Shown: piece by piece, positions 43,110 to 51,919 of the stretch
How positions within the stretch are numbered: the first letter of the stretch is position 1
Layout: each line of letters begins with the position of its first letter
NCBI RefSeq assembly: GCF_002220095.1
Contig: NZ_CP022372.1
Span: forward strand, 716,501-780,500
Length of the DNA stretch: 64,000 nucleotides
Source: Bosea sp. AS-1
GTDB taxonomy: Bacteria; Pseudomonadota; Alphaproteobacteria; Rhizobiales; Beijerinckiaceae
Reading direction: 5' to 3'
Program-made: the position numbers and the translations under genes
The notes under the pieces: model-generated
The model's input: only the letters and a program-made list of their open reading frames with translations
Databases searched by the model: none
What the model was told of the DNA's origin: nothing

Positions 43110-44168
43110 TTGGCATCCGGTCTGTTCGCACTGCTCGACGATGTCGCCGGCATCGCCAAGGTCGCGGCCTCTTCCGTCGATGACGTGGTGGCGCAGGCGA
43201 CGAAGGCCGGTGCTAAGGCAGCGGGTGTCGTCATCGACGACGCCGCGGTGACGCCACGCTACGCTGTTGGCTTCGCTGCGGCGCGGGAGCTGCCGATCAT
43301 CTGGCGGATCGCGCTGGGCTCGCTGCGCAACAAGCTCCTTTTCCTGTTGCCGGGCGCCCTCGTGCTGGCGCTGGTTGCGCCTTGGGCAATCACGCCGCTG
43401 CTGATGGCTGGTGGCGTTTTCCTCTGCTTCGAGGGCGCCGAGAAGGTGCTGGAACTGGTGCTGCCGCACGGATCGCACGGCGACGCCAAGGCGGGCGGCG
43501 CGGCGGGCGATCCGACGGCGCTCGAACAGCAGAAGATCGCGGGTGCGATCAAGACGGATTTCATCCTCTCGGCCGAGATCATGGCGATCACACTGGCCGG
43601 CGTATCCGATCAGAGCTTCTGGATGCAGGCGGTGGTGTTGGCGCTGGTCGGCATCGGTATCACCATCGCGGTCTATGGTGTCGTCGCGCTGATCGTGAAG
43701 GCGGATGATGTCGGCGTCGCGCTCGCGGCCAATCAGCGCCCTGCGGCGAGCCTGCTGGGCCTGCGCAGCCTGCCAGCCGGCGAGGCGGGTGGGCTAGACC
43801 GCGCGCTGCGATGGCTGACGCGACCGCTCGGGCGGGGCCTCGTGCTCGGGATGCCGCTATTCCTCGATCTGCTCGGCATCGTCGGCACAGCTGCGATGCT
43901 CTGGGTCGGCGGCGGCATCATCATCCACGGTCTCGAAGGCTATGGACTCGCCGTGCTCGGCCACGGCATCCACGATCTAGCGGCGGCGGCCGGGCGGTTC
44001 CTGCCGGCTGCGGTCGAGGCGACTGGCGAATGGCTTGCCGGGGCGGCGCTGTCGGCAGTGTTCGGGCTCGTCATCGGCGGCATCGCCATCGTCGCGATGC
44101 ACTGGGTGGTGAGCCCGAGCCTGAAGCTGTTCCGCAAGGACGAGCGCAAGGTACCGCTCGGCGGATAG
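43110..44168 (+). CDS. DUF808 family inner-membrane protein
   Basis: A 352-residue membrane protein of the YedI/DUF808 family, function unknown. The N terminus ASGLFALLDDVAGIAKVAAS and TKAGAKAAGVVIDDAAVTPRY are the family hallmark. They are followed by hydrophobic segments such as KLLFLLPGALVLALVAPWAI, FWMQAVVLALVGIGITIAVYG and LFLDLLGIVGTAAMLWVGGGI. The start is taken as TTG at 43110 because AGAGGAGA ends 5 nt upstream and homology begins exactly there; an in-frame TTG at 43080 is less likely. Its stop is 10 bp from the convergent nitroreductase gene. Confidence 0.88.
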   Translation: MASGLFALLDDVAGIAKVAASSVDDVVAQATKAGAKAAGVVIDDAAVTPRYAVGFAAARELPIIWRIALGSLRNKLLFLLPGALVLALVAPWAITPLLMAGGVFLCFEGAEKVLELVLPHGSHGDAKAGGAAGDPTALEQQKIAGAIKTDFILSAEIMAITLAGVSDQSFWMQAVVLALVGIGITIAVYGVVALIVKADDVGVALAANQRPAASLLGLRSLPAGEAGGLDRALRWLTRPLGRGLVLGMPLFLDLLGIVGTAAMLWVGGGIIIHGLEGYGLAVLGHGIHDLAAAAGRFLPAAVEATGEWLAGAALSAVFGLVIGGIAIVAMHWVVSPSLKLFRKDERKVPLGG

Positions 44169-44178
44169 CCTCTGCTGA

Positions 44179-44859
44179 TCAATCCAGCCAGGTGGTGAAG
44201 GTCTCGACCGGCTCGCGTTCGGGCACGAGGCGGTTGGCTGGCGCCGCGGGATCGGCCTTGCCTATGGCGATGCCGCAGACCACGATTTCGTTTTCGGGGA
44301 TGGCGAGCTCGCTCCGCACGATGGTGTGGAACTGGGCGAAGATCGCCTGAGGGCAGGAATCGAGACCGTGGCCCTGGGCCGCGATCAGCAGATTCTCGAT
44401 GAACATGCCAAGATCGAGCCAGGAGCCGATCTCCAGATCACGGTCGATGGTCAGCATCAGCGCGACCGGCGCATCGAAGAAGCGCAGATTGGCGGCGACC
44501 TGGCGCATCATGCCCTCATAGTCGCCCCTGACGACACCGAGCAGGCCGTAGAGATCCCAGCCCAGCTTGCGGCGGCGGGAGAGGTAGGGCTCGCGGAACT
44601 GCTCGGGATAATAGCGATATTCCTCGAGGCCGGGGCGCTCGCCGGCCTCGAGCGCGGCTGCGAGGGCCGCCTCGAGCCGCGCCCGCGATCGCGGACCGAT
44701 CACACGCAGCTTCCAGGGCTGCATGTTGGTGCCGGATGGCGCCCGCGCTGCCAGCTCGATCAGGCGGCGCAGCAGGGCCGGATCGACGGGATCGGGCAGG
44801 AAGGCCCGAACCGAGCGGCGCTTCAGGATCGCCTGTTCGACGGCCTCGGCTCCGGTCAT
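44179..44859 (-). CDS. Nitroreductase family flavoprotein
   Basis: A 226-residue FMN-dependent oxidoreductase. The FMN-binding segments are visible: KRRSVRAFLPDPVDPALLRR at the N terminus, ARAPSGTNMQPWKL, and the GLDSCPQAIFAQF block in the C-terminal half. It resembles PnbA-type nitroreductases acting on nitro-aromatics or quinones with NAD(P)H; the physiological substrate is unknown. It lies 6 bp downstream of lysS on the same strand, so the two may be co-transcribed. Confidence 0.87.
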   Translation of the reverse strand: MTGAEAVEQAILKRRSVRAFLPDPVDPALLRRLIELAARAPSGTNMQPWKLRVIGPRSRARLEAALAAALEAGERPGLEEYRYYPEQFREPYLSRRRKLGWDLYGLLGVVRGDYEGMMRQVAANLRFFDAPVALMLTIDRDLEIGSWLDLGMFIENLLIAAQGHGLDSCPQAIFAQFHTIVRSELAIPENEIVVCGIAIGKADPAAPANRLVPEREPVETFTTWLD

Positions 44860-44865
44860 CCTGCG

Positions 44866-46575
44866 CTATCCCGCCTTGCGCTTCTCAAGGAAGGCGGCGT
44901 GCTCGCGGACGAGGTCGCCGGCCAGCGCCTTGGCGATCAGGGCACGCGTATTGGGCAGGCCGTAGATCGCGGCGAAGGAGCCGAAGCGTGGGCCCTGGTC
45001 CTCGCCGAACATCACTTGATAGATCGCCTTCCACCAGTCGCCCGAGACGCCGGGACGCTCCGGCGTCGCGTTCTTGGCATTGAGGTTCTGGTAGCGCGGG
45101 ATCGCGCGGGCGACGTCCAGTGCCGTGTCCTGCACCATCTCGGGCGTGGGGTCGGCCGGCAAGGCGGCCAGGGCGGCGTCGAGCTTGGCGAAGGCGTCGC
45201 GCTCGACCTCGTCGGCCGGGCGATAGCTCTTCGCCGGCTTCACAAAGTCGCGGAAATAGGCGATCGCGTAGCCGACCAACGCGTCGAGGCGCGGATGCGT
45301 CGCGGGCGACATGCCGGGCGCGTAGCGCTGCAGGAAGCCCCAGAGCACGGACTTGTCCTCGGAATTCGCCACGGCGACGAGGTTCATCAGCAGGCCGAAG
45401 GTAACCTGCGTCTTCACCGCATTGTCGCCTTCGCCCGAGGCGATGACCTCCGGCGCCGGCGGGTTTCCGGCGTGGATGTGCCAGACCGGGTTGCCGAGGC
45501 GGTTCTTCCAGTCCTGCCGCTCATAGCCGTTGAGGAACTGGAGGTATTCGTCGATCGCGCGCGGGATCACGTCGAAATGCAGCTTCTTGGCCTCGCGCGG
45601 GCGCTGGAACATGTAGAGGGCCAGGCTCTCCGGCGGGCCGTAGGTCAGCCATTCCTCGATGGTCAGGCCGTTGCCCTTCGACTTCGAGATCTTCTGGCCC
45701 TGCTCGTCGAGGAAGAGCTCGTAGTTGAAGCCCTCCGGCGGCGTGCCGTCGAGCGCACGGGCGATCTGCGAGGAGACCTTGACCGAGTCGATCAGGTCCT
45801 TGCCGGCCATCTCGTAATCGACGCCGAGCGCGACCCAGCGCATCGCCCAGTCCGGCTTCCACTGCAGCTTCACATGGCCGCCGGTGACCGGGGAGACGAA
45901 GCGTTCCTTCGTTTCGGGGTCGGTCCAGGCGACGGTGCCGGCCTCGACATCGACCTCGTCGATCGGCACCTGCATGACGACGCGCGTCTTTGGGTGGATC
46001 GGCAGGAAGGGGGAATAGGTCGCGGCCCGCTCCTCGCGTAGCGTCGGCAGCATGATCTTCATCACCGCGTCGTAGCGGGCGAGCATCTTGAGCAGCGTCG
46101 CGTCGAACTCGCCGGCCCGATACGAGTCGGTCGAGGACTTGAACTCGTAGTCGAAACCGAAGCCGTCGAGGAAGGCGCGCAGGCGGGCATTGTTGTGCCG
46201 GCCGAACGAGTCATGCGTGCCGAAGGGATCCGGCACTTCGGTGAGCGGCTTGCCGAGATTGGCGGCGAGCAGCTCCTTGTTCGGCACGTTGTCCGGTACC
46301 TTGCGCAGGCCGTCCATGTCGTCCGAGAAGGCGACGAGCCGGGTCGGGATGGTGTTGCCGGTCAGCACGCGGAAGGCATGGCGGACCATGGAGGTGCGCG
46401 CGACCTCGCCGAAGGTGCCGATATGCGGCAGGCCCGAGGGGCCATAGCCGGTCTCGAAGATCACCGTTTTCTTGCCGGATTTCTCGATGCGGGCCACCAG
46501 TTTGCGCGCCTCCTCGAACGGCCAGGCGGCCGAACGCTGGGCGGCGTCAACAAGGGCTGCGTCGAAGGCGGGCAT
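44866..46575 (-). CDS. lysS: Lysyl-tRNA synthetase, class I
   Basis: Charges tRNA-Lys with lysine. This is the archaeal-type class I enzyme found in many alphaproteobacteria, unrelated to the class II LysRS of E. coli. The 569-residue protein shows the class I signatures [13 protein letters not shown] (HIGH motif, about residues 46-58) and [10 protein letters not shown] (KMSKS motif), plus [15 protein letters not shown]. No class II motif is present. The 216-bp gap upstream (46576-46791) separates it from the divergent amidohydrolase gene and contains only a short dyad (CTTTCGCA-GA-TTGCGAAGG). Confidence 0.96.
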   Translation of the reverse strand: MPAFDAALVDAAQRSAAWPFEEARKLVARIEKSGKKTVIFETGYGPSGLPHIGTFGEVARTSMVRHAFRVLTGNTIPTRLVAFSDDMDGLRKVPDNVPNKELLAANLGKPLTEVPDPFGTHDSFGRHNNARLRAFLDGFGFDYEFKSSTDSYRAGEFDATLLKMLARYDAVMKIMLPTLREERAATYSPFLPIHPKTRVVMQVPIDEVDVEAGTVAWTDPETKERFVSPVTGGHVKLQWKPDWAMRWVALGVDYEMAGKDLIDSVKVSSQIARALDGTPPEGFNYELFLDEQGQKISKSKGNGLTIEEWLTYGPPESLALYMFQRPREAKKLHFDVIPRAIDEYLQFLNGYERQDWKNRLGNPVWHIHAGNPPAPEVIASGEGDNAVKTQVTFGLLMNLVAVANSEDKSVLWGFLQRYAPGMSPATHPRLDALVGYAIAYFRDFVKPAKSYRPADEVERDAFAKLDAALAALPADPTPEMVQDTALDVARAIPRYQNLNAKNATPERPGVSGDWWKAIYQVMFGEDQGPRFGSFAAIYGLPNTRALIAKALAGDLVREHAAFLEKRKAG

Positions 46576-46791
46576 AGGGGCTGGTGTCCTCTCCTGGGTG
46601 GCAGGGCGCTATCGCAAAAGCGAAGAAGGGGCTTTCGCAGATTGCGAAGGGCGCCGTCAATGCGCGCGTGGGGCCGGAATGCGGCAAATGGGGGTGCGGC
46701 CCCCGCCGGAACGCCTTGCCGGCTCGCTGCGGCCGTATAGGCTCGGGCCGCCCCTTTTTCGAATTCGATCATGCCTTGAAAGGATGCCGCC

Positions 46792-47943
46792 TTGGACCGC
46801 GACCTGCTCGACAAGCTGACCGCCTGGCGACGACATCTCCACGCTCATCCGGAACTCGGACGCCAGGAGAAGATGACGAGCGCCTTCGTGCAGGAGAAGC
46901 TGACAGAGCTCGGCATTCCTTTTACGGCCAATGTCGGCGGCTATGGCGTGGTGGCGACGCTGAAGCGGGGCTCGTCGGAGCGCACCGTGGGCCTGCGCGC
47001 CGACATGGACGCGCTGCCGATCCAGGAAGCCAACGACCTTCCCTACAAGTCGAAGACGCCCAATGTGATGCATGCCTGCGGCCATGACGGGCATACCACC
47101 TCGCTTCTGGGTGCCGCGGCGCTGCTCAAGGCCGATGAGGGCTGGAGCGGCACGGTGCAGTTCATCTTCCAGCCGGCGGAAGAGGGGACCGGCGGCGCGC
47201 TCGCAATGCTCGAAGACGGCGTGCTGGAGCGCTTCCCGATGGAGCGCGTCTTCGCACTGCATAACTGGCCGGGGCTGGAAGCGGGTACCGTCGCGGTGCA
47301 TCGCGGACCGGTGATGTCCGAGCCCGGGCGGTTCAAGATCACGCTGACCGGCAAGGCAGGCCATGCCGCGCTGCCTGAGCAGACCCATGACCCGATCGTC
47401 GCGATGGGCCACCTCATCGTCGCGCTGCAGACGATCGTCTCGCGCAATGTCGACCCGATGGAGTCGGCCGTGGTTTCGATCGGCCAGGTGCATGGCGGGC
47501 TCGCCTCCAACCAGATCCCGACGAACGTGTATATCGAGGGCACCTTCCGCACTTTCGTGCCGGCGGTGCGCGACCGGCTGCTGGCGCGTCTCAACGGCAT
47601 CGCGCAGAACATCGCCGCGACCTTCGAGATGACCGCCGAGGTCGAGACGACGCGCGGCGTCGCCACGATCAACACGGCGCCGGAAGAGGACATGGCGGCC
47701 GCTGCCGGCGAGGCCGCGGGCCTTCCGGTCCGGCGCGACATGAAGGCCAGCACGACCGGCGAGGATTTCGCCTATTTCCTGGAGAAGCGGCCCGGCTGCT
47801 ACATCTGGATGGGCAACGGCCCTTCGGTGAACGGCGGCGACCTGCACAACGACCGCTACAACTTCAACGACGCGATCCTGCCTGCCGCATCCGGCTGGCT
47901 CGCGGCCGTGGCGAAGCAGGCGCTGACCAGCAACGCGCCCTGA
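46792..47943 (+). CDS. M20 family amidohydrolase/carboxypeptidase
   Basis: A 383-residue zinc-dependent hydrolase of the M20D group (hippurate hydrolase, N-acyl-amino acid or IAA-amino acid hydrolase type). Metal-site motifs are RRHLHAHPELGRQE, GLRADMDALPI, MHACGHDGHT and FIFQPAEEGTGGA. The catalytic Glu pair is in the last of these and a distal ligand lies in ASTTGEDFAYFLE. No signal peptide, so cytoplasmic. The start is TTG at 46792 with AAAGGA 7 nt upstream; the nearby ATG at 46784 is out of frame. It converges on the binding-protein gene with a 3-bp gap. Confidence 0.92.
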   Translation: MDRDLLDKLTAWRRHLHAHPELGRQEKMTSAFVQEKLTELGIPFTANVGGYGVVATLKRGSSERTVGLRADMDALPIQEANDLPYKSKTPNVMHACGHDGHTTSLLGAAALLKADEGWSGTVQFIFQPAEEGTGGALAMLEDGVLERFPMERVFALHNWPGLEAGTVAVHRGPVMSEPGRFKITLTGKAGHAALPEQTHDPIVAMGHLIVALQTIVSRNVDPMESAVVSIGQVHGGLASNQIPTNVYIEGTFRTFVPAVRDRLLARLNGIAQNIAATFEMTAEVETTRGVATINTAPEEDMAAAAGEAAGLPVRRDMKASTTGEDFAYFLEKRPGCYIWMGNGPSVNGGDLHNDRYNFNDAILPAASGWLAAVAKQALTSNAP

Positions 47944-47946
47944 GCC

Positions 47947-48786
47947 TCAGAACGGACTGACCGGGAAGAAGCGCAGATAGAGACGGCTGTAGCTGCCGTC
48001 GTCCCAAAGGCCTTGGAGTGCGTAGTCGATGGCGCGCTTCAGGGCCGGATCGTCCTTGCGCAGCAGGAAGGCGACGCCCTCCCCGAAATAGCGGCTTTCG
48101 AGATAGGGCCCGCCGGAGAAGGCGAGCTCGCCGCCGCTCGCGGAAATCAGCAGCGCGAGGGCGGTGCCGTCACCGAAGATATATTCGGCATCGCCGCTGC
48201 GCAGGGCCGCGACCGCGGCGTTCAGATTGCTCGCCTCGCGGCGCTGCACGAAGGGCATCAGCCGCTCGAGGAAGGCCTGGTGCGCCGTGCCGGAGACGAC
48301 AGCGACGCGGCGGCCCTGCAGGCTTTCGCCGTCGAGCTCGGCCCGGACATTGCCGCGCGTGGTGACGAAGCGGGCCGGCACGCGGAAATAGAGGTGGCTC
48401 GCCGCGAAGCGCTCGCGGATCGCCGGCGTCAGGTTCATCGCCGCGGCCAGCACATCGCCGCGGCCCTCGCCGAGTGAATCCAGCAAGGTGTCGAAGCGGC
48501 GTGGCTGGATCGTGCAGGTCCAGCCGAGCTTGTCGCAGATGGCGCGGGCGAGCTCGACCGAGAAGCCGGTCAGCGCCCCGTCCGGCCCGGCGAAATGGAA
48601 GGGCGGATAGTCGTCATCGGTGAGGAAACGCACCACGCGTGGCGGGCCGGGCTCGGGCCGGTCAAGCCGGATGCGCGGGTCCCAGAAATTCGGGATGGCG
48701 ACGCGCGGCGCCTCCTGCGCCGCGGCAGTGGCGGCAATGAGGAGTGTGAAGGCGAGGGCGGTGAGCGCGCGAAGCATCGCGCGCAT
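47947..48786 (-). CDS. Orphan extracellular solute-binding protein (SBP family 3)
   Basis: A 279-residue periplasmic protein resembling polar amino acid receptors. The signal peptide is MRAMLRALTALAFTLLIAAT, ending in AAAQ. The mature part has FLTDDDYPPFHFAGPDGALTGFSVELARAICDKLGW and later LQGRRVAVVSGTAHQAFLERL and DALQGLWDDGSYSRLY-like YALQGLWDDGSYSRLYLRFF. No permease or ATPase lies nearby, so it may feed a distant transporter or act as a sensor partner. A TTG at 48813 would add nine residues before the signal; ATG 48786 fits better. It is on the same strand as uxuB, 82 bp downstream. Confidence 0.85.
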   Translation of the reverse strand: MRAMLRALTALAFTLLIAATAAAQEAPRVAIPNFWDPRIRLDRPEPGPPRVVRFLTDDDYPPFHFAGPDGALTGFSVELARAICDKLGWTCTIQPRRFDTLLDSLGEGRGDVLAAAMNLTPAIRERFAASHLYFRVPARFVTTRGNVRAELDGESLQGRRVAVVSGTAHQAFLERLMPFVQRREASNLNAAVAALRSGDAEYIFGDGTALALLISASGGELAFSGGPYLESRYFGEGVAFLLRKDDPALKRAIDYALQGLWDDGSYSRLYLRFFPVSPF

Positions 48787-48825
48787 CTGGCGCCGGATGG
48801 GGCGCGGGATCAAGGGGTTGCGTCA

Positions 48826-48855
48826 GGCTCGGGACGTCGTCGCGCAGCGCCCGAG
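48826..48855 (-). terminator. Possible hairpin terminator after uxuB
   Basis: GGCTCGGG (48855-48848, minus) pairs with CCCGAGCC (48833-48826) across 14 nt, beginning 13 bp past the uxuB stop. There is no U-run, so intrinsic termination is doubtful. Confidence 0.3.
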
Positions 48856-48868
48856 CCGAAGCCGGGTT

Positions 48869-50338
48869 TCAGCCCAGGCTCGCCGCCGTCGCTTTGGCGC
48901 CCTTGTCGAACAGTGCGGCGAGATGAGCGACAACCGGTTTTGTAAACCGCTGGTCGCCCGGCAGATCCGCCCCGAAGATCGCCTCGATGCCGAGCAGGCT
49001 CGCGCACAAGGCCTCGGCATTGCGCCCGGCCGCGTCAGCGCGGCGCTTCAGCTCGGCCGCCAGCGGATCGCGCACGTCGATAGCGCCGCCCTTCTCGTCA
49101 AGGCCGGTGACGTAGCGCATCCAGGCGGCGACGCCGAGTGCGAGATGGTCGATCGGGGCTCCGGCCTTCAAGCGTTCGCGGATGGTGCCGAGCAGGCGCT
49201 GCGGCAGCTTCTGCGAGCCGTCCATGGCGATCTGCCAGGTGCGGTGACGGATGGCGGGGTTCTGGAAGCGGGCAAGCAGGGCTTTGGCATAATCCGCCAG
49301 CACGACGCCCTGCGGTGCCGGCACGGTTGGGATGATCTCGTCCCAGAGCCCGGCGAGGAAGCGGGCGAAGACTGGATCGCCGCTGGCCTCGGCCACCGTC
49401 TCGTGGCCGGCGAGATAGCCGAGATAGGCGAGCGAGGAATGCGCGCCGTTCAGCATGCGCAGCTTCATGAATTCGAAGGGTGCGACCTCCGAGACCATCT
49501 GCGCGCCGACCTGGTCCCAGGCGGGCCGGCCATCGACGAAGACGTCCTCGATCGCCCATTGCCGAAAGGGCTCGCCGATCACCGGAGCGGCGTCGTCCTG
49601 GCCGATCAGCCTGGTGACCTCGGCGATGTCCGCCTCGGTCGTGGCGGGGACGATGCGGTCGACCATCGTGGCGGGAAAGGCGCCGTTGGCCTCGATCCAG
49701 GCCGCGAGCTTGTCGTCCATGAGCGCTGCGAAGTCGCGGACGAGGCCGCGCAGAACATGGCCGTTGGAGGGCAGGTTATCGCAGCAGAGCGCGGTGAATG
49801 GCCCGAGCCCCGCATCGCGGCGCGCCTTCAGGCCGGCGACGAGAATGCCGACCGCCGAACGCGGCGTATTCGGATTGGCAAGATCGTGGACGATGTCGGG
49901 ATGATCGGCCTTGAGCTTCCCGGTCGCCGGGTCGTGGCAATAGCCCTTCTCGGTGACGGTGAGCGAGACGATGCGGGTCTCGGGCGAGGCCAGCTTGGCG
50001 ACGAGGTTGGCCGGTCCTTCCGGCGCAACCAGAACGTCCAGCACCGAGCCGATGACACGCAGCTCCGGCCCCGCCGGGGCGAGCTTGAGCAACGTGTAGA
50101 GCCCGTCCTGCGGCCTCAGCCGGTCGCGCTGGTCGGGACGCTGCAAGCTGGCGCCGACAATGCCCCAGGCGCCGAAGGATGTCTCAAGCGCATCCTCGGT
50201 GTACTCGGCGAGGTGACCGCGGGCGAAGGCGCCAAGGCCGAGATGGACGATGCCGGGCTCGAGGGCCGAGCGATCATAGGTCGGGCGGCGAACCGTGGCC
50301 GGCAGGCTTGCGAGGGTTGAAGCGGAGAGGCGGGTCAC
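48869..50338 (-). CDS. uxuB: Mannitol dehydrogenase family protein, probable fructuronate reductase UxuB
   Basis: A 489-residue polyol dehydrogenase-fold enzyme. The N-terminal Rossmann segment is PGIVHLGLGAFARGHLAEYTEDAL. The catalytic signature of the family, K-x5-N-x2-H, is intact in KLRMLNGAHSSLAYLG. VTEKGYCHDPATGKL is also typical. Sequence alone could fit mannitol 2-dehydrogenase, but the 4-bp overlap with uxaC (GTGA at 50335-50338) argues for D-fructuronate reduction to D-mannonate in glucuronate catabolism. No uxuA (mannonate dehydratase) is in the window. Confidence 0.9.
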   Translation of the reverse strand: MTRLSASTLASLPATVRRPTYDRSALEPGIVHLGLGAFARGHLAEYTEDALETSFGAWGIVGASLQRPDQRDRLRPQDGLYTLLKLAPAGPELRVIGSVLDVLVAPEGPANLVAKLASPETRIVSLTVTEKGYCHDPATGKLKADHPDIVHDLANPNTPRSAVGILVAGLKARRDAGLGPFTALCCDNLPSNGHVLRGLVRDFAALMDDKLAAWIEANGAFPATMVDRIVPATTEADIAEVTRLIGQDDAAPVIGEPFRQWAIEDVFVDGRPAWDQVGAQMVSEVAPFEFMKLRMLNGAHSSLAYLGYLAGHETVAEASGDPVFARFLAGLWDEIIPTVPAPQGVVLADYAKALLARFQNPAIRHRTWQIAMDGSQKLPQRLLGTIRERLKAGAPIDHLALGVAAWMRYVTGLDEKGGAIDVRDPLAAELKRRADAAGRNAEALCASLLGIEAIFGADLPGDQRFTKPVVAHLAALFDKGAKATAASLG

Positions 50339-51738
50339 AGCTTGTAGGCCTCCTTGGCGAGGCGATAGGCGAGGTCATGCGCGACTTCGGCCGCCTCGTC
50401 CTCGTCCAGCCGGTGCTCGGCGACGAGCTTGGCGAGATAGGCGCAGTCGACGCGCCGCGCGAGGTCGTGGCGGGCGGGGATCGAGAGATAGGCGCGGGTG
50501 TCGTCGTTGAAGCCGACGGTGTTGTAGAACCCGGCCGTCTCGGTCGTCAGCTCGCGGAAGCGCAGCATCGCCTCCGGTGCGTCGAGGAACCACCAGCCCG
50601 GCCCGAGACGCAGCGCCGGATAATGTCCGGCGAGCGGTGCGAGCTCGCGCGAATAGACCGTCTCGTCGAGCGTGAAGGCGATGACGGTGAGGTTCGGCTC
50701 GTTGCCGACGGCATCGAGCAGGGGCTTCAGCGCCTCGACATAGTTGGTCGCGGTCGGGATGTCGCAACCCATGTCGCGGCCGAAATGCTCGAACAGATAG
50801 GGGTTGTGATTGCGGTAGGATCCCGGATGGATCTGCAGGACGAGCCCGTCATCGAGACTCATCTTCGCCATTTCGGTCAGCATCTGGCCGCGGAACAGGT
50901 CGGCATCCTTGGCCGAGACCTTGCCCTTGAGGATCTTGGCGTAGAGCTTCTCGGCCTCGGCATCTGAGAGGTTGGCGGTGCGCGCCGTGGCATGGCCGTG
51001 GTCGGAGGAGGTGGCGCCGCGCTCCTTGAAATAGGCGCGCCGCTTGCGGTGGGCCGCGAGATAGCCGGTCCAGCTGCCGATATCCTCGCCCGTCAGCTCG
51101 CCGAGTTTTTCGAGATTGCCGGCGAAGCCCTCGAATTCCGGGTCTACGACGCCGTCGGGACGATAGGCGGTGACGACCTTGCCGCCCCAGCCGGAGTCGC
51201 GGACCATGTCATGCCATCTGAGATCGTCGAGCGCGCCTTCGGTCGTGCTGATCGCCTCGATGTTGAAGCGCTCGAACAGGGCGCGGGGACGCAGCTCCGG
51301 CTCTTCCAGCTTGGCGGCGATCTTGTCGTAGATCCGGTCGGCATTCTCGGCATTCAGCCGCTCGTTGACACCGAAGATGGTCGAGGCCGCGTGCTCGAAC
51401 CAGAGCCGCGTCGGCGTACCGCGGAAGAGATGCCAGTGGCTGGCGAAGAGCTGCCAGATCTTGCGCGGATCGGTCTCGACCTCGGCGCCGTCCTTGCGCG
51501 GGATGCCGAGCTGCTCGAGCCGGACGCCCTGCGAATAAAGCATGCGGAAGATGTAGTGGTCCGGTTTGACGAAGAGGGTGGCCGGATCGGGAAAGGCGTT
51601 GTTCTCGGCGTACCAGCGCGGATCGGTATGGCCGTGCGGGGAGATGATCGGCAGGTCGCGCACCGTGGCGAAGAGCCGTCGCGCGATGCCGCGCGTCACC
51701 GGATCGGCGGGAAAGAGGCGATCGTCGTGCAGCAGCAT
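50335..51738 (-). CDS. uxaC: Glucuronate isomerase UxaC
   Basis: Isomerises D-glucuronate to D-fructuronate (and galacturonate to tagaturonate). The 467-residue protein has the amidohydrolase-like metal site IISPHGHTDPRWYAENNAFP near the N terminus. The conserved SYRNHNPYLFEHFGRDMGCDIP, LDETVYSRELAPLAGHYPALRLGPGWWF and GFNDDTRAYLSIPARHDLARR follow. ATG 51738 is preferred to 51744 because GGGAG is 7 nt upstream. It is the first gene of the uxaC-uxuB unit. Confidence 0.95.
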   Translation of the reverse strand: MLLHDDRLFPADPVTRGIARRLFATVRDLPIISPHGHTDPRWYAENNAFPDPATLFVKPDHYIFRMLYSQGVRLEQLGIPRKDGAEVETDPRKIWQLFASHWHLFRGTPTRLWFEHAASTIFGVNERLNAENADRIYDKIAAKLEEPELRPRALFERFNIEAISTTEGALDDLRWHDMVRDSGWGGKVVTAYRPDGVVDPEFEGFAGNLEKLGELTGEDIGSWTGYLAAHRKRRAYFKERGATSSDHGHATARTANLSDAEAEKLYAKILKGKVSAKDADLFRGQMLTEMAKMSLDDGLVLQIHPGSYRNHNPYLFEHFGRDMGCDIPTATNYVEALKPLLDAVGNEPNLTVIAFTLDETVYSRELAPLAGHYPALRLGPGWWFLDAPEAMLRFRELTTETAGFYNTVGFNDDTRAYLSIPARHDLARRVDCAYLAKLVAEHRLDEDEAAEVAHDLAYRLAKEAYKL

Positions 51739-51763
51739 GGGCATCTCCCGATATGATTGGCGA

Positions 51764-51792
51764 TCTCTAGAACCGCGTCGGGCAAGGGTCAA
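51764..51792 (-). promoter_or_regulatory. Candidate uxaC promoter
   Basis: On the minus strand TTGACC (51792-51787) and TAGAGA (51769-51764) are spaced by 17 nt and lie 26 bp before the uxaC start. A GntR-type operator lies immediately upstream of the -35. Confidence 0.35.
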
Positions 51793-51797
51793 TCGCC

Positions 51798-51807
51798 TGG
51801 TATACTA
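51798..51807. promoter_or_regulatory. FadR-type GntR operator between uxaC and the ABC importer operon
   Basis: TGGTATACTA fits the FadR-subfamily operator form t-n-GTA-TAC-n-a and lies in a 12-bp near-palindrome (51797-51808). Hexuronate genes are commonly controlled by GntR proteins (UxuR/ExuR). No such regulator is coded in this window, so it would act in trans. It could control either divergent operon. Confidence 0.5.
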
Positions 51808-51919
51808 GTGCGCCAGATCAACCGTTGTTCGTAAGCACATGATGGCGCGCGAAGCGGGCTTGCAAGCGGCTTCGTCGCCAAGCCATCTTGCCTGCCGCAA
51901 CCGGTGCGGAGCGAGGACG

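Noticed and set aside
44179..44859. BluB (DMB synthase) as identity of the nitroreductase-fold gene
   Set aside because: The fold matches, but no cobalamin genes are nearby and the sequence reads like a general PnbA-type nitroreductase.
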